Origin: Allodiplogaster sudhausi
Lineage: Eukaryota; Nematoda; Chromadorea; Rhabditida; Diplogasteridae
Assembly: GCA_945643635.1 (NCBI GenBank)
Contig: CALZFC010000111.1
Location: 378,501-442,500 of the forward strand
Reading direction: 5' to 3'
Length of the DNA stretch: 64,000 bases
Shown in pieces: positions 25,575 to 37,421 of the stretch (its first letter is position 1; each line of letters starts with the position of its first letter). The notes below the pieces were generated by a model, which saw only the letters and a program-made list of their open reading frames with translations, was not told the origin of the DNA and did no database searches. The position numbers were made by a program, and so were the translations under genes.

Positions 25575-26980
25575 ATGGGTTCCGGAGCATCGAAGGGAAA
25601 TCAGAGAGCGGCCAACATGGCCTCAAGCCATACCAACACTCTCGGAGAAGAAGCTGCCAGGAAGATGGACGAGAGAATTGTCAGACCAAAGCTCTATTCT
25701 TATTTATTTAACAATAACAACAGTACACAATATTTGGACATTTTATGCAAAAAAAAAGAAATAGATAGATATCAGTGATTTCCTAGGATGAGATTGCCGA
25801 TGGTGTTGTTGAGCAGCACGGGAACGAAGTGACACTAAAGGAAGAAGAGGAGATAGTGGGAGAGAAGAAGAAGGGGAAAAAGAAGAGCAAGAAGGACAAG
25901 GAAAGAGGGAAAAAGGAGAAGACTCCGCAGGCCGCAGAGGATATTCAGCCGCCTGGGGCCGTCAAGCTCACAGATGGAGTTGTCCAGGTATCTCCACTTT
26001 CGCATTTTTAATCTCTGAACGCGACAATCGGTGAAACAATGCTAATCGTTGAGGATTACATAAATCTCGAGAAGGCCATATATAAGCTGGAACGGAAGAA
26101 CGTTATCAAGAAATATGAAAGCAAGTCAATTTTCGCCGACGATCTCAAGAAGACGGTCGACCAACTCGAAGCCACCCAGAAGGAACTTAGAAAGCAGACG
26201 TCAGCGAGAGAAATTGAGCAGGAGAGAGAGAGAGAGAGGACAGGGACAGAGAGAGAGAGAGGGGGGAGAGAGACTTTGAGGGGGAGAAATTGCACAGTAT
26301 TTACACGAAGTGATTCAGGGAAAAGGAAAGAACCGACGTGGAGAACTTGGAGCAGCCTTCAGTGAAAACATTCCTTAGACAGCAGGGACTGTGGGATGAG
26401 AGATTCTCGAAGGAGCAGCAAGAGTACTTGGACGCACTCAATCGACAGGAAATTGCAGAGAAGGTTCTCGACCACTTTAAGTCAACACTTCCAGAATGGG
26501 AAATTTTTTAATGGAAGATGTATGTACATACAATGGAAAAAGCAACTGAAGGACAAAGAAAACGTGAGTTGTACGCAGGAATTGAATGGAGCGCGAATCC
26601 AACACCATCGCGCCTCGAAGATTGCCGACATTTACAAGCAGCAAGTGGACAATCTCAACGCTCTCTACGACAAACAGGACAAGACACTCGGTTGGCTTTC
26701 CTCTTTTCATACTTTGTTCCTTGACCACTTCCTTCTCTTACAGTTGTGAATATAGATGTATGATTGTAGCTGGGATCTTTGGCACGAATTACGCGTCTGA
26801 GAAGGAGAATGTCCTGGAAGGAGAAGTCGATGATCTCATCGAGTGGCAGCAGAGAGTCTCTCTGGCCATGTTCAAAGTTGGCTTTTTCTTTTCTTCTTCA
26901 TTTTTGCATCTCTGATACTTGCAACTTCTGTCTCTCTTATTTCGTTTATTTCTTTTCTCTTTGTCTCGTTCCCTCCTTCA

Positions 26981-27011
<31 letters not shown>

Positions 27012-30000
27012 ATTGTCTCCCTTTCTCCAGTGGACGAATGCGCGTGCTCTTCTCGTGCATGCGAACACTCAAATGGCGTTCGGCATCACTCGATGGAAGG
27101 AGCTCAAGCAGATTGAAAAGAAGTGAGTAGCACATTAACTCCTCCTTTGCTTAGAGAACGCTGAAAAAGACTCAGGGAGAGAGAGAGAGGCAGAGAGAGA
27201 AGAGAGACGTAGAGAGAGGGAGCGATGAGGAGACAACGATGATAGAACGAATGATGTGCATGGCAGCAACACTCGGATGCGCTACTTCGCCGCAGCGGAG
27301 GCACGGAACAACTTCATCGCGGCCGGGCAAAATGTCCAGTCTTGCCGTGTCTACCTCGGCAAGGTTCAACAGTTCTCTGAGTCTGTCCTTCCATTCTGTT
27401 CTATTCTATGTCTCATCATATGGTGCAAGCCGTGACTGCAGGTGCAATTTCCGTATGCGACAGAGGAAGAGATGCAGCTCCTGGAGGACACTGTCAACAG
27501 CTCATTCAAGGATGTCCAGTCGGACGAAACCATCGACAGGGTTGCATTCAATGACCAAGCATCTCGATTCACTTATTTCATGCCATACCTTAGGCTCTGA
27601 AAGTCTACGACGAAATGCACAAAAAAGTGGCGGCTCTGATTCAGTGGTTCGACAAGGTCATTAATGACACCATCAGGAAGGATCTGGACAAGGCCAACAA
27701 CAAGGAAAACTCATACTCTTTCTTTTCTTTCTGCAAATCCCCATTCCGATAAGAAGCGTCTTTGCAGGTTGTCAAGAAGCAGAAAGAACTGCGTGAAGAG
27801 CGACTCTCACTCATGAGAAGAAAGGTTCTGTTTAATAGTCGATTATAGTTTTTTTTTAAAGATTTTTATGTTAGATGTCCAGGTGAAAGAGGAAATGGGA
27901 AAAGATCTCAAGTTCGAATACGACGACGTGGACGATGACGACCTAGAACAGGTTGGAGAGAAAGAGAGAGAGAGAGAGAGAGAAGTGTATGTATGTGTTT
28001 ATATGAAAGAGGGTTAAGAGAGCCTCTCTGTAAGACTCAAGAAGGCTCCTGCCCTGAGGAATTTTTGTTATCTTTTACTTTGAAAACTTTACGAGGGATG
28101 TATCCCTTGTTCATAACGAAGTCTACGCGGTCAGAAAGCTTAGAAAAATTTTTTTCACTTAGATATAAGTCGTAATGTTCATTAATTTTGGATGACCATA
28201 TCTAACGTTTTACTTAATATTTCTCAATATTCTTTTCAATGTTCGATTCCTTGTCGAAAACTACACAAAAAAGTCCCAGATGACCATTTTCGAAAAATTA
28301 AAATTTTTATGACTTTTGGTCAATTGAATTTTTTGAAAACTGGTTTTCAGGCAATAACTTTTTTGTTTGGTATGAATTTCAAAAAACCGAATCATCCATA
28401 AAAAAGAGCAGGAAAAAATACACCTAATATGTCTCTACGACGAAAAATCTCGGATACTTTTTTGGGTATCTGCATTTGAATATGGGTTTCTTTGCAAATT
28501 TTGGCTTTGGCTGCAAACCATAATTTCTTTCAAAGTTATTTAAAACGGAGTAGTCCATTCGATGTAATTTTTTATCCTCTTTAAAATGGTATATACTTTG
28601 TATGCAAACGAAATTAGTCTAAAGGCCTAAAATTGACTTTTTGTGTTTTTGGCCAAATTCTGGTGTTAAAATACTCATTCTTTGGATTATTAATGGGTCA
28701 TATAGGCCGAATTACATCATAATATTTATTCTACAAAAAAGAGCGGTTAAAATGAGTCACAGCTTTTTAATCAAAATCTGAGGATACTTTTTTTGGGAAT
28801 ATGTATTTGAATGCTGACTGTTGAAGGCGATATTGCTGAATATTTTTTGGCAATTATTTCAAATTAGTTCTTTTGAAACATCTAGCACCCAATAATCGGT
28901 ATTCCAGGATTCTTTGAAGTTCTTTCATGATATAACGCTCAAAAGTACTCTAAAAGTCAAGAAATTTCATTTTTTCGAACTTAGAAGGCGAAATAATTGT
29001 ATGAAAACTCCTTCGAAGCCAACTATCAGGTCATTTGTGAATCGGATTACCAAAAAGGTCATAACCATTCGAAAGAGCAGAGACTTTTACATAATATATC
29101 CTTCGATGAAAATGCAAAACCTGTAAATTTTTCAGAAATTTTGAAATATCGAAAAAAAAAATCGGCGACAGGATTCGAATATTTTGAGCTGTTCTGCGAA
29201 AGCTGGTACCAATGGAACTTGTGTTCTGAAAACTGTTCCATTAGGTTGTTTGAGACGAGAAACATAAATTTGACGTTCATTTTCTACTTTTGAGTGCCAT
29301 CCATGGTACTTTTGCCAGAAGAATGAAATATTATATGCAGAAAAATTTCGTTTCGATCAAGAGTACCATGGATGGTACTCAAAAGTAGAAAATGAACGTC
29401 AAATTTATGTTTCTCGTCTCAAACAACCTAATGGAACAGTTTTCAGAACATAAGTTCCATTGGTACCAGCTTTCGCAGAACAGCTCAAAATAGTCGAATC
29501 CTGTCGCCGATTTTTTTTTCTATATTTCAAAATTTCAGAAAAACGTACAGGTTTTGCATTTTCATCGAAGGATATATTATGTAAAAGTCTCTGCTCTTTC
29601 GAATGGTTATGACCTTTTTGGTAATCCGATTCACAAATGACCTGATAGTTGGCTTCGAAGGAGTTTTCATACAATTATTTCGCCTTCTAAGCTCGTAAAA
29701 ATGAAATTTCTTGACTTTTAGAGTACTTTTGAGCGTGTTATCATGAAAGAACTTCAAAGAATCCTGGAATATACATTATTGGGTGCTAGATGTTTCAAAA
29801 GAACTAATTTGAAATAATTGCCAAAAAATATTCAGCAATATCGCCTTCAACAGTCAGCATTCAAATACATATTCCCAAAAAAAGTATCCTCAGATTTTGA
29901 TTAAAAAGCTGTTTGCCTGAAAACCAGTTTTCAAAAAATTCAATTGACCAAAAGTCATAAAAATTTTAATTTTTCGAAAATGGTCATCTGGGACTTTTTT

Positions 30001-30742
30001 GTGTAGTTTTCGACAAGGAATCGAACATTGAAAAGAATATTGAGAAATATTAAGTAAAACGTTAGATATGGTCATCCAAAATTAATGAACATTACGACTT
30101 ATATCTAAGTGAAAAAATTTTTCTAAACTTTCTAACCGCGTAGACTTCGTTATGAACAAGGGATACATGCCTCATAAAGTTTACAACGCCATACTAAACA
30201 AAAATTCCTCGGGGCAGGCGCTCCTCGATCCTTACAGAGAGGCTCTCTTAATAATTGCTTTAAAAAGAAAACTGGAATTCCTCTGATCAGGAGCTGCTCG
30301 CCCTGGAAGCGGAGGCCGTGAAGGACCAGAATGACTTGCCTGGCGAGAATCTCAACGTAGGAGCATCATCTCTCGTACAATTTTGCGCGATAGAATGGAA
30401 TGCTTCCTAATCGATTCAAAAGTATTATTTCAGCATATTCTGAAGATGTCGCAGCCTGACGGAAGAGAACCCTCTCCGCTTCCCTCCAGCAAACTCGCTC
30501 CCCTTCCCAGCAAGGATGCGCTTTTCGGTGAATTTTGTAGTATTTCTTCTCTTTCTTTCTTTGATATCTAGATGAGTTTTTACTCGGTACCCATTTCCAT
30601 GTATCCACGGCGTATATTTGAAGGCGACGTGAAGCAAAAGCTGGATGAGTATGACAAGACGAGAAAAACGTTCGAGAGTCGGAACACACTCCAGAGAGAG
30701 AAACAAGCCATGGCAATTCAGGTGCCTCATCTCCAGAGATCT

Positions 30743-30784
<42 letters not shown>

Positions 30785-31051
30785 TTCCCTCTCTTTAGCT
30801 CTCTCCCTATATATTTCTCTCTCTCTCTCTCTCTTCTCTCCGTTTACCTCTTATATTTCCTTGTTCTAGTCTCCTTGTCTTGCACTTAGCAATGATTCCC
30901 ATGACTATCCTTTCTGCTGAGCTGGAAGATCAATCTTTTGTTCTGTTTGGCAGGAGAAGATGAAACTGCGTCAGCAGCAGGGAAGAAGGACGAGAAAACA
31001 AAGGCGGAAGAGTGTCATTGTCTCTCCTAATGGACCAGCCGACAAGGACTA
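25575..31051 (+). CDS. Coiled-coil protein of unknown family, likely N-myristoylated
   Basis: ATG at 25575 gives MGSGASKGNQRAANMASSHT, a good N-myristoylation context (Gly2, Ser6) that could anchor it to membranes. A Lys-rich segment (GEKKKGKKKSKKDKERGKKE) follows, then a long charged helical region: VEDYINLEKAIYKLERKNVI, QLEATQKELRKQTSAREIEQ, VKTFLRQQGLWDERFSKEQQ, IADIYKQQVDNLNALYDKQD, SEKENVLEGEVDDLIEWQQR, WTNARALLVHANTQMAFGIT, RYFAAAEARNNFIAAGQNVQ, EEMQLLEDTVNSSFKDVQSD, MHKKVAALIQWFDKVINDT, then acidic YDDVDDDDLEQ. After a 2.3-kb intron holding a giant inverted repeat come ELLALEAEAVKDQNDLPGEN and FEGDVKQKLDEYDKTRKTFE. The end is RRTRKQRRKSVIVSPNGPAD, KD-stop at 31051. About 13 or more exons with open frames joined by plausible splice sites, so the gene is real. 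I do not recognise the family. Confidence 0.7.
28014..30251. mobile_element. Giant foldback element: 1.3-kb/0.9-kb inverted arms flanked by TTAA
   Basis: The left arm (28018-29313) and right arm (29360-30247) are near-identical inverted copies around a loop of roughly 45 bp. Both outer ends read TTAAGAGAGCCTCTCTG. TTAA at 28014-28017 and 30248-30251 could be a target duplication of piggyBac type or part of the arms. The right arm lacks the left-arm segment 28355-28758 (about 400 bp). Short mirrored frames (for example one coding CRKLHKKVPDDHF) occur in both arms but encode nothing I recognise. The whole lies in one intron of the coiled-coil gene. Confidence 0.9.
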
Positions 31052-31753
31052 ATACACTTTCATTCGATCTCCTCCCTATCCTCTCTCTCTCTCTCTCTCT
31101 CTCTCCCTCTCTCTCTCTCCCTCTCTCTCTCTCTCCCTTTTCTTATACCATCCATCACTCTTTCTCCCTCTAACTTATAACAGATCCGTTACAACAAATT
31201 TCTATAGATAGCACAGAGCAGAACACGGGAGGCCGACAAAGGGCGTTTTATCTCAGCCGGTAAATCAGGCGATGCACTCAACTTAAACAAAACTCCGATA
31301 ACAAGTTACAGCGCGTAGGAATCGTCCCTATCCTTTACAAAGATTGTACCCGACAGCAACTAACCATAGAAAAGCTGCAGATAAAAGCATTGCAAGGCGA
31401 GGGTAAGCATAACTTTGTAAATCTTCATATTTCATAGTTCTGAGCAGTAAAATCTAGCACAAATCTCTTCAATAATCAAAAGATATGCGTAGAAAAAGCA
31501 AATGACAGAATGAGCTAATCTCTAGGTAATTATCAGTAGTTCATTCTGAATAAAGCGAACAATTAAAAAAAGCTTCTTATACACATATGTGGATAACCAA
31601 ACTGAGAAGCCAAGGCGACGTTTGATGGTTCCGAATTAACTCTTGGCACGAAAAAAGGTTTGTTTAATAAGTAGAATAGGATGCATGACAAGAATAGGCA
31701 ATCTATAGTTGATCATAAATAGGACCTTCAGCAGATGCGTCTTCATCTGCATC
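31052..31753. other. Intergenic spacer, convergent, with CT tract at its start
   Basis: It begins with a CT/CCCT tract (about 31080-31140). The remainder is AT-rich without a recognisable gene. Confidence 0.5.
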
Positions 31754-32601
31754 TCAAACAGATTCGACGATCTTATTCGGGTTGTGGAAGAGAGTCATGG
31801 ACTCCTTCTTGAGGTTCGCAATGTTCTGTGCAGTGATGGGGTCGGTGTACATTATGCTGTTGCGGTCCTGCAACGCGAGGCTCTCAGAAGCGGCAGTATT
31901 TCCCAAACTAATATACAGAATGGAAGATGAATGGAAACCTTCATGGATCGTCGACTTTGACTGGATTGTCGAGGTGACTGCCTACGAAGAGGGAGCGGAG
32001 CCTTGGCGGGCGAGGGTGGAGAAGGAGGGAGCTCATCTCCATCCACTTCTCCATCCTCCTTTTGAGGCATCAGAAGAATCACCTGCAATTTATACATATA
32101 ATAAGAAATACTATCGAAAGTTTTACTGATGAAAATAAGACCTGCGGTGGTTGCTTGTTCTCATTGGCAAGAACCCAGTCGCGGAACTTGAAGAAGGCAA
32201 CTCGCCAGCCAAAGGCAAGATAACGGAGGATGACAACCACGATGAGAACGCAGAGGAGGACGAGCGTGACTTTGATGAAGACCGAGAGGGACAGCACCTC
32301 CTGCACCACCAGGTCAACCTCCGCTCAACAGACAACACAACACAACCTCCACATCTCTAGTTGTTTTCTTCTCCCTCTCTCTTCGTCTCCTATTCTCCCT
32401 CTTTCTCTCTCTCTCTCCGTCTCCCTCTCTCTCCCTCTCTCTCTCCCTTTCCCTTTCTCTCGCTCACTCATATGAACCAGACTCACCGGTGATGTTGCGT
32501 GAGAGTAATGCGAATTCATCAGCGAATTTGTCCCCGAGATCGCCTGCTTTGTCGGTGACGGACTTGAAAAGACGTGTTCCCAAATTATTAATCATTCCCA
32601 T
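31754..32601 (-). CDS. Small single-pass membrane protein, unknown family
   Basis: Exons on the minus strand join to about 190 residues. The first (from ATG at 32601, MGMINNLGTRLFKSVTDKAG, DLGDKFADEFALLSRNIT) is followed by an exon with one strong membrane segment (VFIKVTLVLLCVLIVVVILR) and a basic/aromatic juxtamembrane stretch (WRVAFFKFRDWVLANENK). A proline-rich acidic/basic tail (GDELPPSPPSPAKAPLPLRR) and a last exon (RNSIMYTDPITAQNIANLKK) ending HNPNKIVESV-stop at 31754 complete it. The C-terminal SV is not a class-I PDZ ligand by the strict rule. Upstream exons may have been missed. I do not recognise the family. Confidence 0.55.
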
Positions 32602-33419
32602 TGGGACGCCCTGCTAGAAGGAAAAGAGAGTATCAGAAATAATGACAGACATCTGCAGGTACTCGCGAATAGATTTGGGAGGATCAATGCACGCATTCGT
32701 AAGCAGCAACATAGAAAGGTCTCGAACTCAAAGTAGCACAACAGTAGGCACAGACACTTTCCACGTAGCTGACTCATCTCTTCACCGACATCTAGCTACA
32801 GAGATCAGGGTAGGACTCGTGAAAGGGATTGGACACTCAACAGAAAGAATCGAAAAATAGATAATGGAAGATAGCATACAAAAAAAACCCAAAGTGAGAT
32901 AGAGTAATTGGAAGAAATGAGGAAAGAGAGAACGAGATATGAAGAGCGAGGAAGAGAGAGAGTGAGGGAGAATGTGAAGGAAAGAGGGAAAAAAGGATGA
33001 AAGGACGGGATCAAAATCATTTGCGCAGACTAGTTCGAAGCAGTAGAGCGCAAGCGATAGTGGAACATCGGGAAAGGAGGAGATGAGGCAAAGAGAGAGG
33101 GGAAGAAGGAAGAGAGGACGACTCCGTTCGACCTTGAGATGTTTGTTATCGTGAGGACGATAGAGAATGACTGTGATAAACGAAGAGAGAGAAAGAAAGA
33201 GGAGAATTTGAGAGAGGAAGGGATCAACATAGGGCAAAACATTGTTTAAAGGAATACTGAATATATATATCAGTGTAGAACTTATGTACATACATACATA
33301 TGCACATAGATATTGCAAGTTAAAATGAAAGTGAGTCTCCTAGGGTGCGCATTTCTATCAAATTAAAGGGAACTGAAGAAGAGAGCGAACTTCGATTAGT
33401 CACAGGTGGTTGGAATAGC
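32602..33419. other. Purine-rich intergenic DNA
   Basis: Low-complexity GA-rich DNA from about 32900 to 33240. A 178-codon minus frame at 32782-33318 is a by-product of that composition. I see no gene. Confidence 0.55.
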
Positions 33420-34091
33420 TTAGAGGGGCTGTTTGCCCTGCCCCCACGTCTTTGTTCGCGTCTTCAACGTTGAGGAGCAGGAAGGTTTTCATGCGGCATG
33501 GAGAGAGAAAGAAGGGAGGAAGGGGAGGGGAAGCGACAGTGTTAGACTCGTCGCCTGCACTTCTTGCCCCGACATGTTATTCATCTTCTCATACTTCTTC
33601 CAAGCAAGGCAGGAGATGCATGTCTCGTGATTACTATCGAGAAAGCGGTCAGTCATAGAAATGGCTGAGATGCATCAATTTTTGCAGTCAAAGGCTCGAG
33701 AATTTTGCTAACTGATTGGAACCAGGAATTAAAGGAGAGAAGACTGAAGTAAGAAAGGGGGCTTGGAAGGGCAAACTCCGCTAGAGGTCGGCTGTTCTCA
33801 GCCACTCACATCAAATGATCTTTCTCGCTCCCCATCCATAGTCTACTCTCTCTCCCTCTTTCTCTCTCTCTCGCTCTCTCACTCGTCTCTTTCAGTCAGA
33901 CTGCACCTATCCGCCTCTATCCGCGTTTAGCCAGAGAGACGTGATCATGCGAGAGAGGGAGAGAAGGAGGGTGTTAGAGTGGATGTGTAGTGAACGGGGA
34001 AGAAAGGAGAGGCATCTCAGACAGTCATTACAGTCTCTGGGCCGGCCTCGGTCAAGACATTCGCCTGCTTCTTGCTATCCCATCTTTCCAT
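33420..34091 (-). CDS. Possible very small gene, about 70-80 residues, unknown
   Basis: Three exon-like pieces on the minus strand can be joined. ATG at 34091 gives MERWDSKKQANVLTEAGPET followed by a GT donor. An acceptor CTCAG at about 33665 precedes MTDRFLDSNHETCISCLAWK, KYEKMNNMSGQEVQ. A short last exon codes TRTKTWGQGKQPL-stop at 33420. The CxxC plus aromatic/basic pattern looks protein-like, but the second donor would be GC. It could be chance. Confidence 0.25.
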
Positions 34092-34716
34092 ATGAAGCAA
34101 AGGAAGAGGCGAGAATCACGCCATCAGCCGTGCAATTAATCTTGACAAAACTGGCACCGTTTTCGCAAAAAGGTGCACACCTTTTCATTTTAAACTGGGT
34201 CCAATTTTGAGTCAAACGTGGCGGACGTTTCTGTTTTCCTTTGTCCCCATGTTCGGCTCTCCCTCTGCCACTTTCACCGTTGAGTGGACTTTCTTTTGGA
34301 CCTTCGCCGGCAGAAGGGCCACACTCCTTATATACTCAGTAAATGAAAAAAGCTACATTGCGATTGAAGCGCATTAATAAAACCTTCTTTATTTCTGGCT
34401 TACAAACGTTAAAAGTGTAAGAACGAATACAATAACAATCTAAAAAGTAAAGGTTAGTCAATCAGCAATACATTTAGTACCTGGAAGGACAGCTTAGTAA
34501 AAATCATGGATTCGCTAGTATAGAATGCAAAATAGAACAAGAAAGAAAACGGGAAGGGGCGACCTATACAAACTGGGGCAAGGCTAAGAAGAAGTTACCG
34601 CGAAAGAGGGAACTCCTACCAAAAGTGGGCATGTATGGGAAGAGGAAAAAGGAGCAACTAAAACGTAAATGTGCTGACCGAGCAAGCCGCGGCACACGTG
34701 TTCAGCCTAAAGGCCT

Positions 34717-34722
34717 TTATTG
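34717..34722 (-). promoter_or_regulatory. Polyadenylation signal AATAAA, minus strand
   Basis: TTTATT on the plus strand, about 120 bp downstream (minus sense) of an exon-like unit at 34850-34935. It supports a minus-strand transcription unit ending here, but the gene itself could not be assembled. Confidence 0.3.
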
Positions 34723-34849
34723 ATGAGAGTGGGGGCGAGTGGGACCGGAACGTGGGTGGGCGATTGCGATTGAAATGGGAGTGAGCGAGGGCGGTTCCAA
34801 ATGGGCTGGGCTTGGGGAAGACCGCCTGGGTCTCCACCCTACTTGCTGA

Positions 34850-35745
34850 CTTCCTCCGCTGCCGCGACCTGACTGTGAGGAAGAGGCCGAGCGCCTTCGC
34901 ATAGAGGTACGCCGTCAGGTACGCCAGCTGGTAGACGTGAGCCGGCTGGTAGACTCAAAGTAACAAGTAGACTGCAACAGATTGGATACGGTATCATTCC
35001 TCGACAATTGGACCGTATTGATTGCTGGACAAAAATGGATAGCTTATTCATAATCGGCGGATAAGGAGCAATCGAATGGAAGATTGAATGCGGCATAACA
35101 ACCCACAGGGAGGAAATTCTTTCTTGGTAAGAAAATTTCTTTTTTGCTGAAGAAGAAAGCATAAGGTGTTGCCCCATAACATTTAATTATCAATTAAACC
35201 GCCATTATACACGAAATGATTACGTGGAAGCAATAATAACACAGCTTAAGTAAAGTTTCAAATTGCAACGTGTACCTTAGTATCCCGCGGCCGCGACAGC
35301 AGCCCCTACTCTTCTCTGGAGCCGGCGCCACCGACCGCCTTGATGTCATCACGAATGGCGAAACCCGAGTTGGAGTTGGCCAGCAGCTGAATAGAACACA
35401 TTCTTCATAAAAAAAGAATATCATTTCAGTAATGTAGAATGGATATTCTTCCCTTGTGAGCAGTTCATTACTTTTTGAACAAAAGGAAAAAAAACATTAA
35501 TGGTAACCCAATGCATAAGATTCGCATGAAAAGCAATCAAATGAGGGGTACAACAATAACCGAGACTACATAGAACACATAAGCTTACATTATTGTCCGG
35601 CATGCGCGGCAGAACCCTTGTTCCTCGCTGGCGCCGGCGCCGAATCAGGTTTCCGCCAGATCGAAGAACATGATCGCCGTGGTGTCCTCGATAATGGCGA
35701 ACTCCGAATAGAGCATCGCCATGACAAGCTGAATAGCCATATGAA
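34850..35745 (-). other. Three GC-rich exon-like units, two of them related
   Basis: In otherwise AT-rich DNA, minus-strand blocks at about 35594-35732, 35283-35389 and 34850-34926 each begin after a pyrimidine-AG with CTTG, CTGC or CTGG. The first two are diverged copies of each other: both contain TTCGCCATT and GGCGCC-GGC-CCAG followed by a shared GA-GA-A-GGG pattern, and both end in good GT donors (AAT|GTAAGC and AAG|GTACAC). No frame gives a known protein. They may be duplicated internal exons of an unrecognised gene or copies of a repeat. Confidence 0.3.
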
Positions 35746-36403
35746 TACAACAAGAAATAAATATCGCAAAGCTTCTTATGAAAAGAACAAAAAGAATAAA
35801 ACAACAATTTTCATGGAGCGCAGAACTGTTCAAGGGTTTTCGCTAGTTCAAGCATCTCACAATCAGTGAAGGAACCTCACGCATGAAAGGAAAAGCAATT
35901 ACTACGACAAATAAAGCACAAGTAACTATTTTCAAGAAAAATAAGTAACACGCTGGCCTCGTCACCACTCGTATATTTTTCTGTTCCGTCATTCGTGGGC
36001 GCAAAACGTGCTGCACATTTGAAACCGTGCGCACAGTTTTAGAGAGTGCGCGAATTTGAGAGAGCAAAAGTGAGTAAAGGTTTTCTACACACTTTTGCCC
36101 TCTCCCTTTTGCTCACTCTTTCGTGTTAGAGAAATAAACTGCGTCCAGTTTGAATATGGGTCCAGTTTAAAAAGTGGGTTGGCTTTTGAGCGAAACTGGA
36201 GCCATTTTGGCCATTTTCATAGTAAAACGGCAAAAAACCTGCTCCATGTTTCTATTTTAGTTCGACCAAATTTTACTGAACACTGGATCCACTTTTCTTC
36301 CTAGATTAATAGCACGGCAGACGTCCCCTTTTTAGAGGGAAGCGAATTGCAGATCTCATTTCAGATGAGTCATCCCAACTAGGAGATAATACAGTGAGCG
36401 AGT

Positions 36404-36404
<1 letters not shown>

Positions 36405-36447
<43 letters not shown>

Positions 36448-36618
36448 GAGAGGGAGAGAAAGAAAAGATGAAAAAGAAAAGATAGAATGAGAGAGGGAGG
36501 AAGAGCGAGAGGGATCCGGGGAGAGAGTGAAGAAAAAGAGAGATAAACGATAGAGAGAATCAAAGAAAGGGGAAAGAGAGGAATAAAGAGAGTGGGAGAG
36601 AGGGGGACAGAGAGAGGC

Positions 36619-36681
<63 letters not shown>

Positions 36682-36715
36682 AGAGATTTACGGGGAGAGG
36701 AATAGATAGAGAGAG
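36405..36715. repeat. GA-rich low-complexity block
   Basis: Two long (GA)n tracts (about 36410-36443 and 36618-36675) within 300 bp of purine-rich DNA. Long minus-strand frames over it are artefacts. Confidence 0.92.
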
Positions 36716-37365
36716 AGGGAAGCAAGTGAAGAGAATTACATAGCTAGTTGAAAGGCCTGACATACATAGGTAATATGTAGTTTGAGAGAAAATGTGTCGA
36801 ACAGAATAGCAGCCATTATTAAAATTATACTGATCTTTTGTTGTCAAACGATTTTATAACACCAACAGCCAGAGGGCAGAGGGTCGGCTAATTTGTCGAT
36901 ATTCATATATTTTCCCCTGGTATGCTCTTGCTCTGCTGTTTGCAACTCTTTATCATTTGGTGACAGTTCGTCTTGTAATTTCTTTTAATTTCAGATAATA
37001 TAAAATCCATATTACCTTTACTTTCCAAAATTTGTTCTGTTTTAGTGATTAAGAACTATCACTTTTTGTCTACTATTTTATCATCAATAATTGAACTCTC
37101 AATTGTCCAAATTTAATTCCTCACTCTTTCACAGTACATTCCATACATTCAACTTTGTATTTTCGGATCGATATTGACATACAGAGTTGTATAATCAGTG
37201 AGAAGGTGCTATTTCAGAATTCCGTTTAGTAAAATCCTGCTGAATTTCTGTGGAGTTTGGAAATTTTGTAGTCAAAAGAACACTTTTTCCTATACTAAAA
37301 GAAATTATGAGCTCAGATAGCATTTTAGCAGAAAATAAACAACATTCAATGAGAACCCATCTCTT

Positions 37366-37421
<56 letters not shown>

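Noticed and set aside
25200..25711. GC-rich overlapping frames on both strands
   Set aside because: No family match and no consistent splice signals; more likely promoter-proximal DNA of the divergent gene pair.
32782..33318. 178-codon minus-strand frame
   Set aside because: Created by purine-rich low-complexity DNA (Leu/Ser/Phe-rich translation).
36060..36130. GCAAAAGTGAGTAAAGG...CTTTTGCTCACTCTTT near-palindrome
   Set aside because: Pairing is interrupted and short; not distinguishable from chance, and no element could be delimited between similar motifs at 34150 and 36230.
36306..36847. Overlapping 95-139 codon minus-strand frames
   Set aside because: Translation of (GA)n tracts; no protein-like composition.
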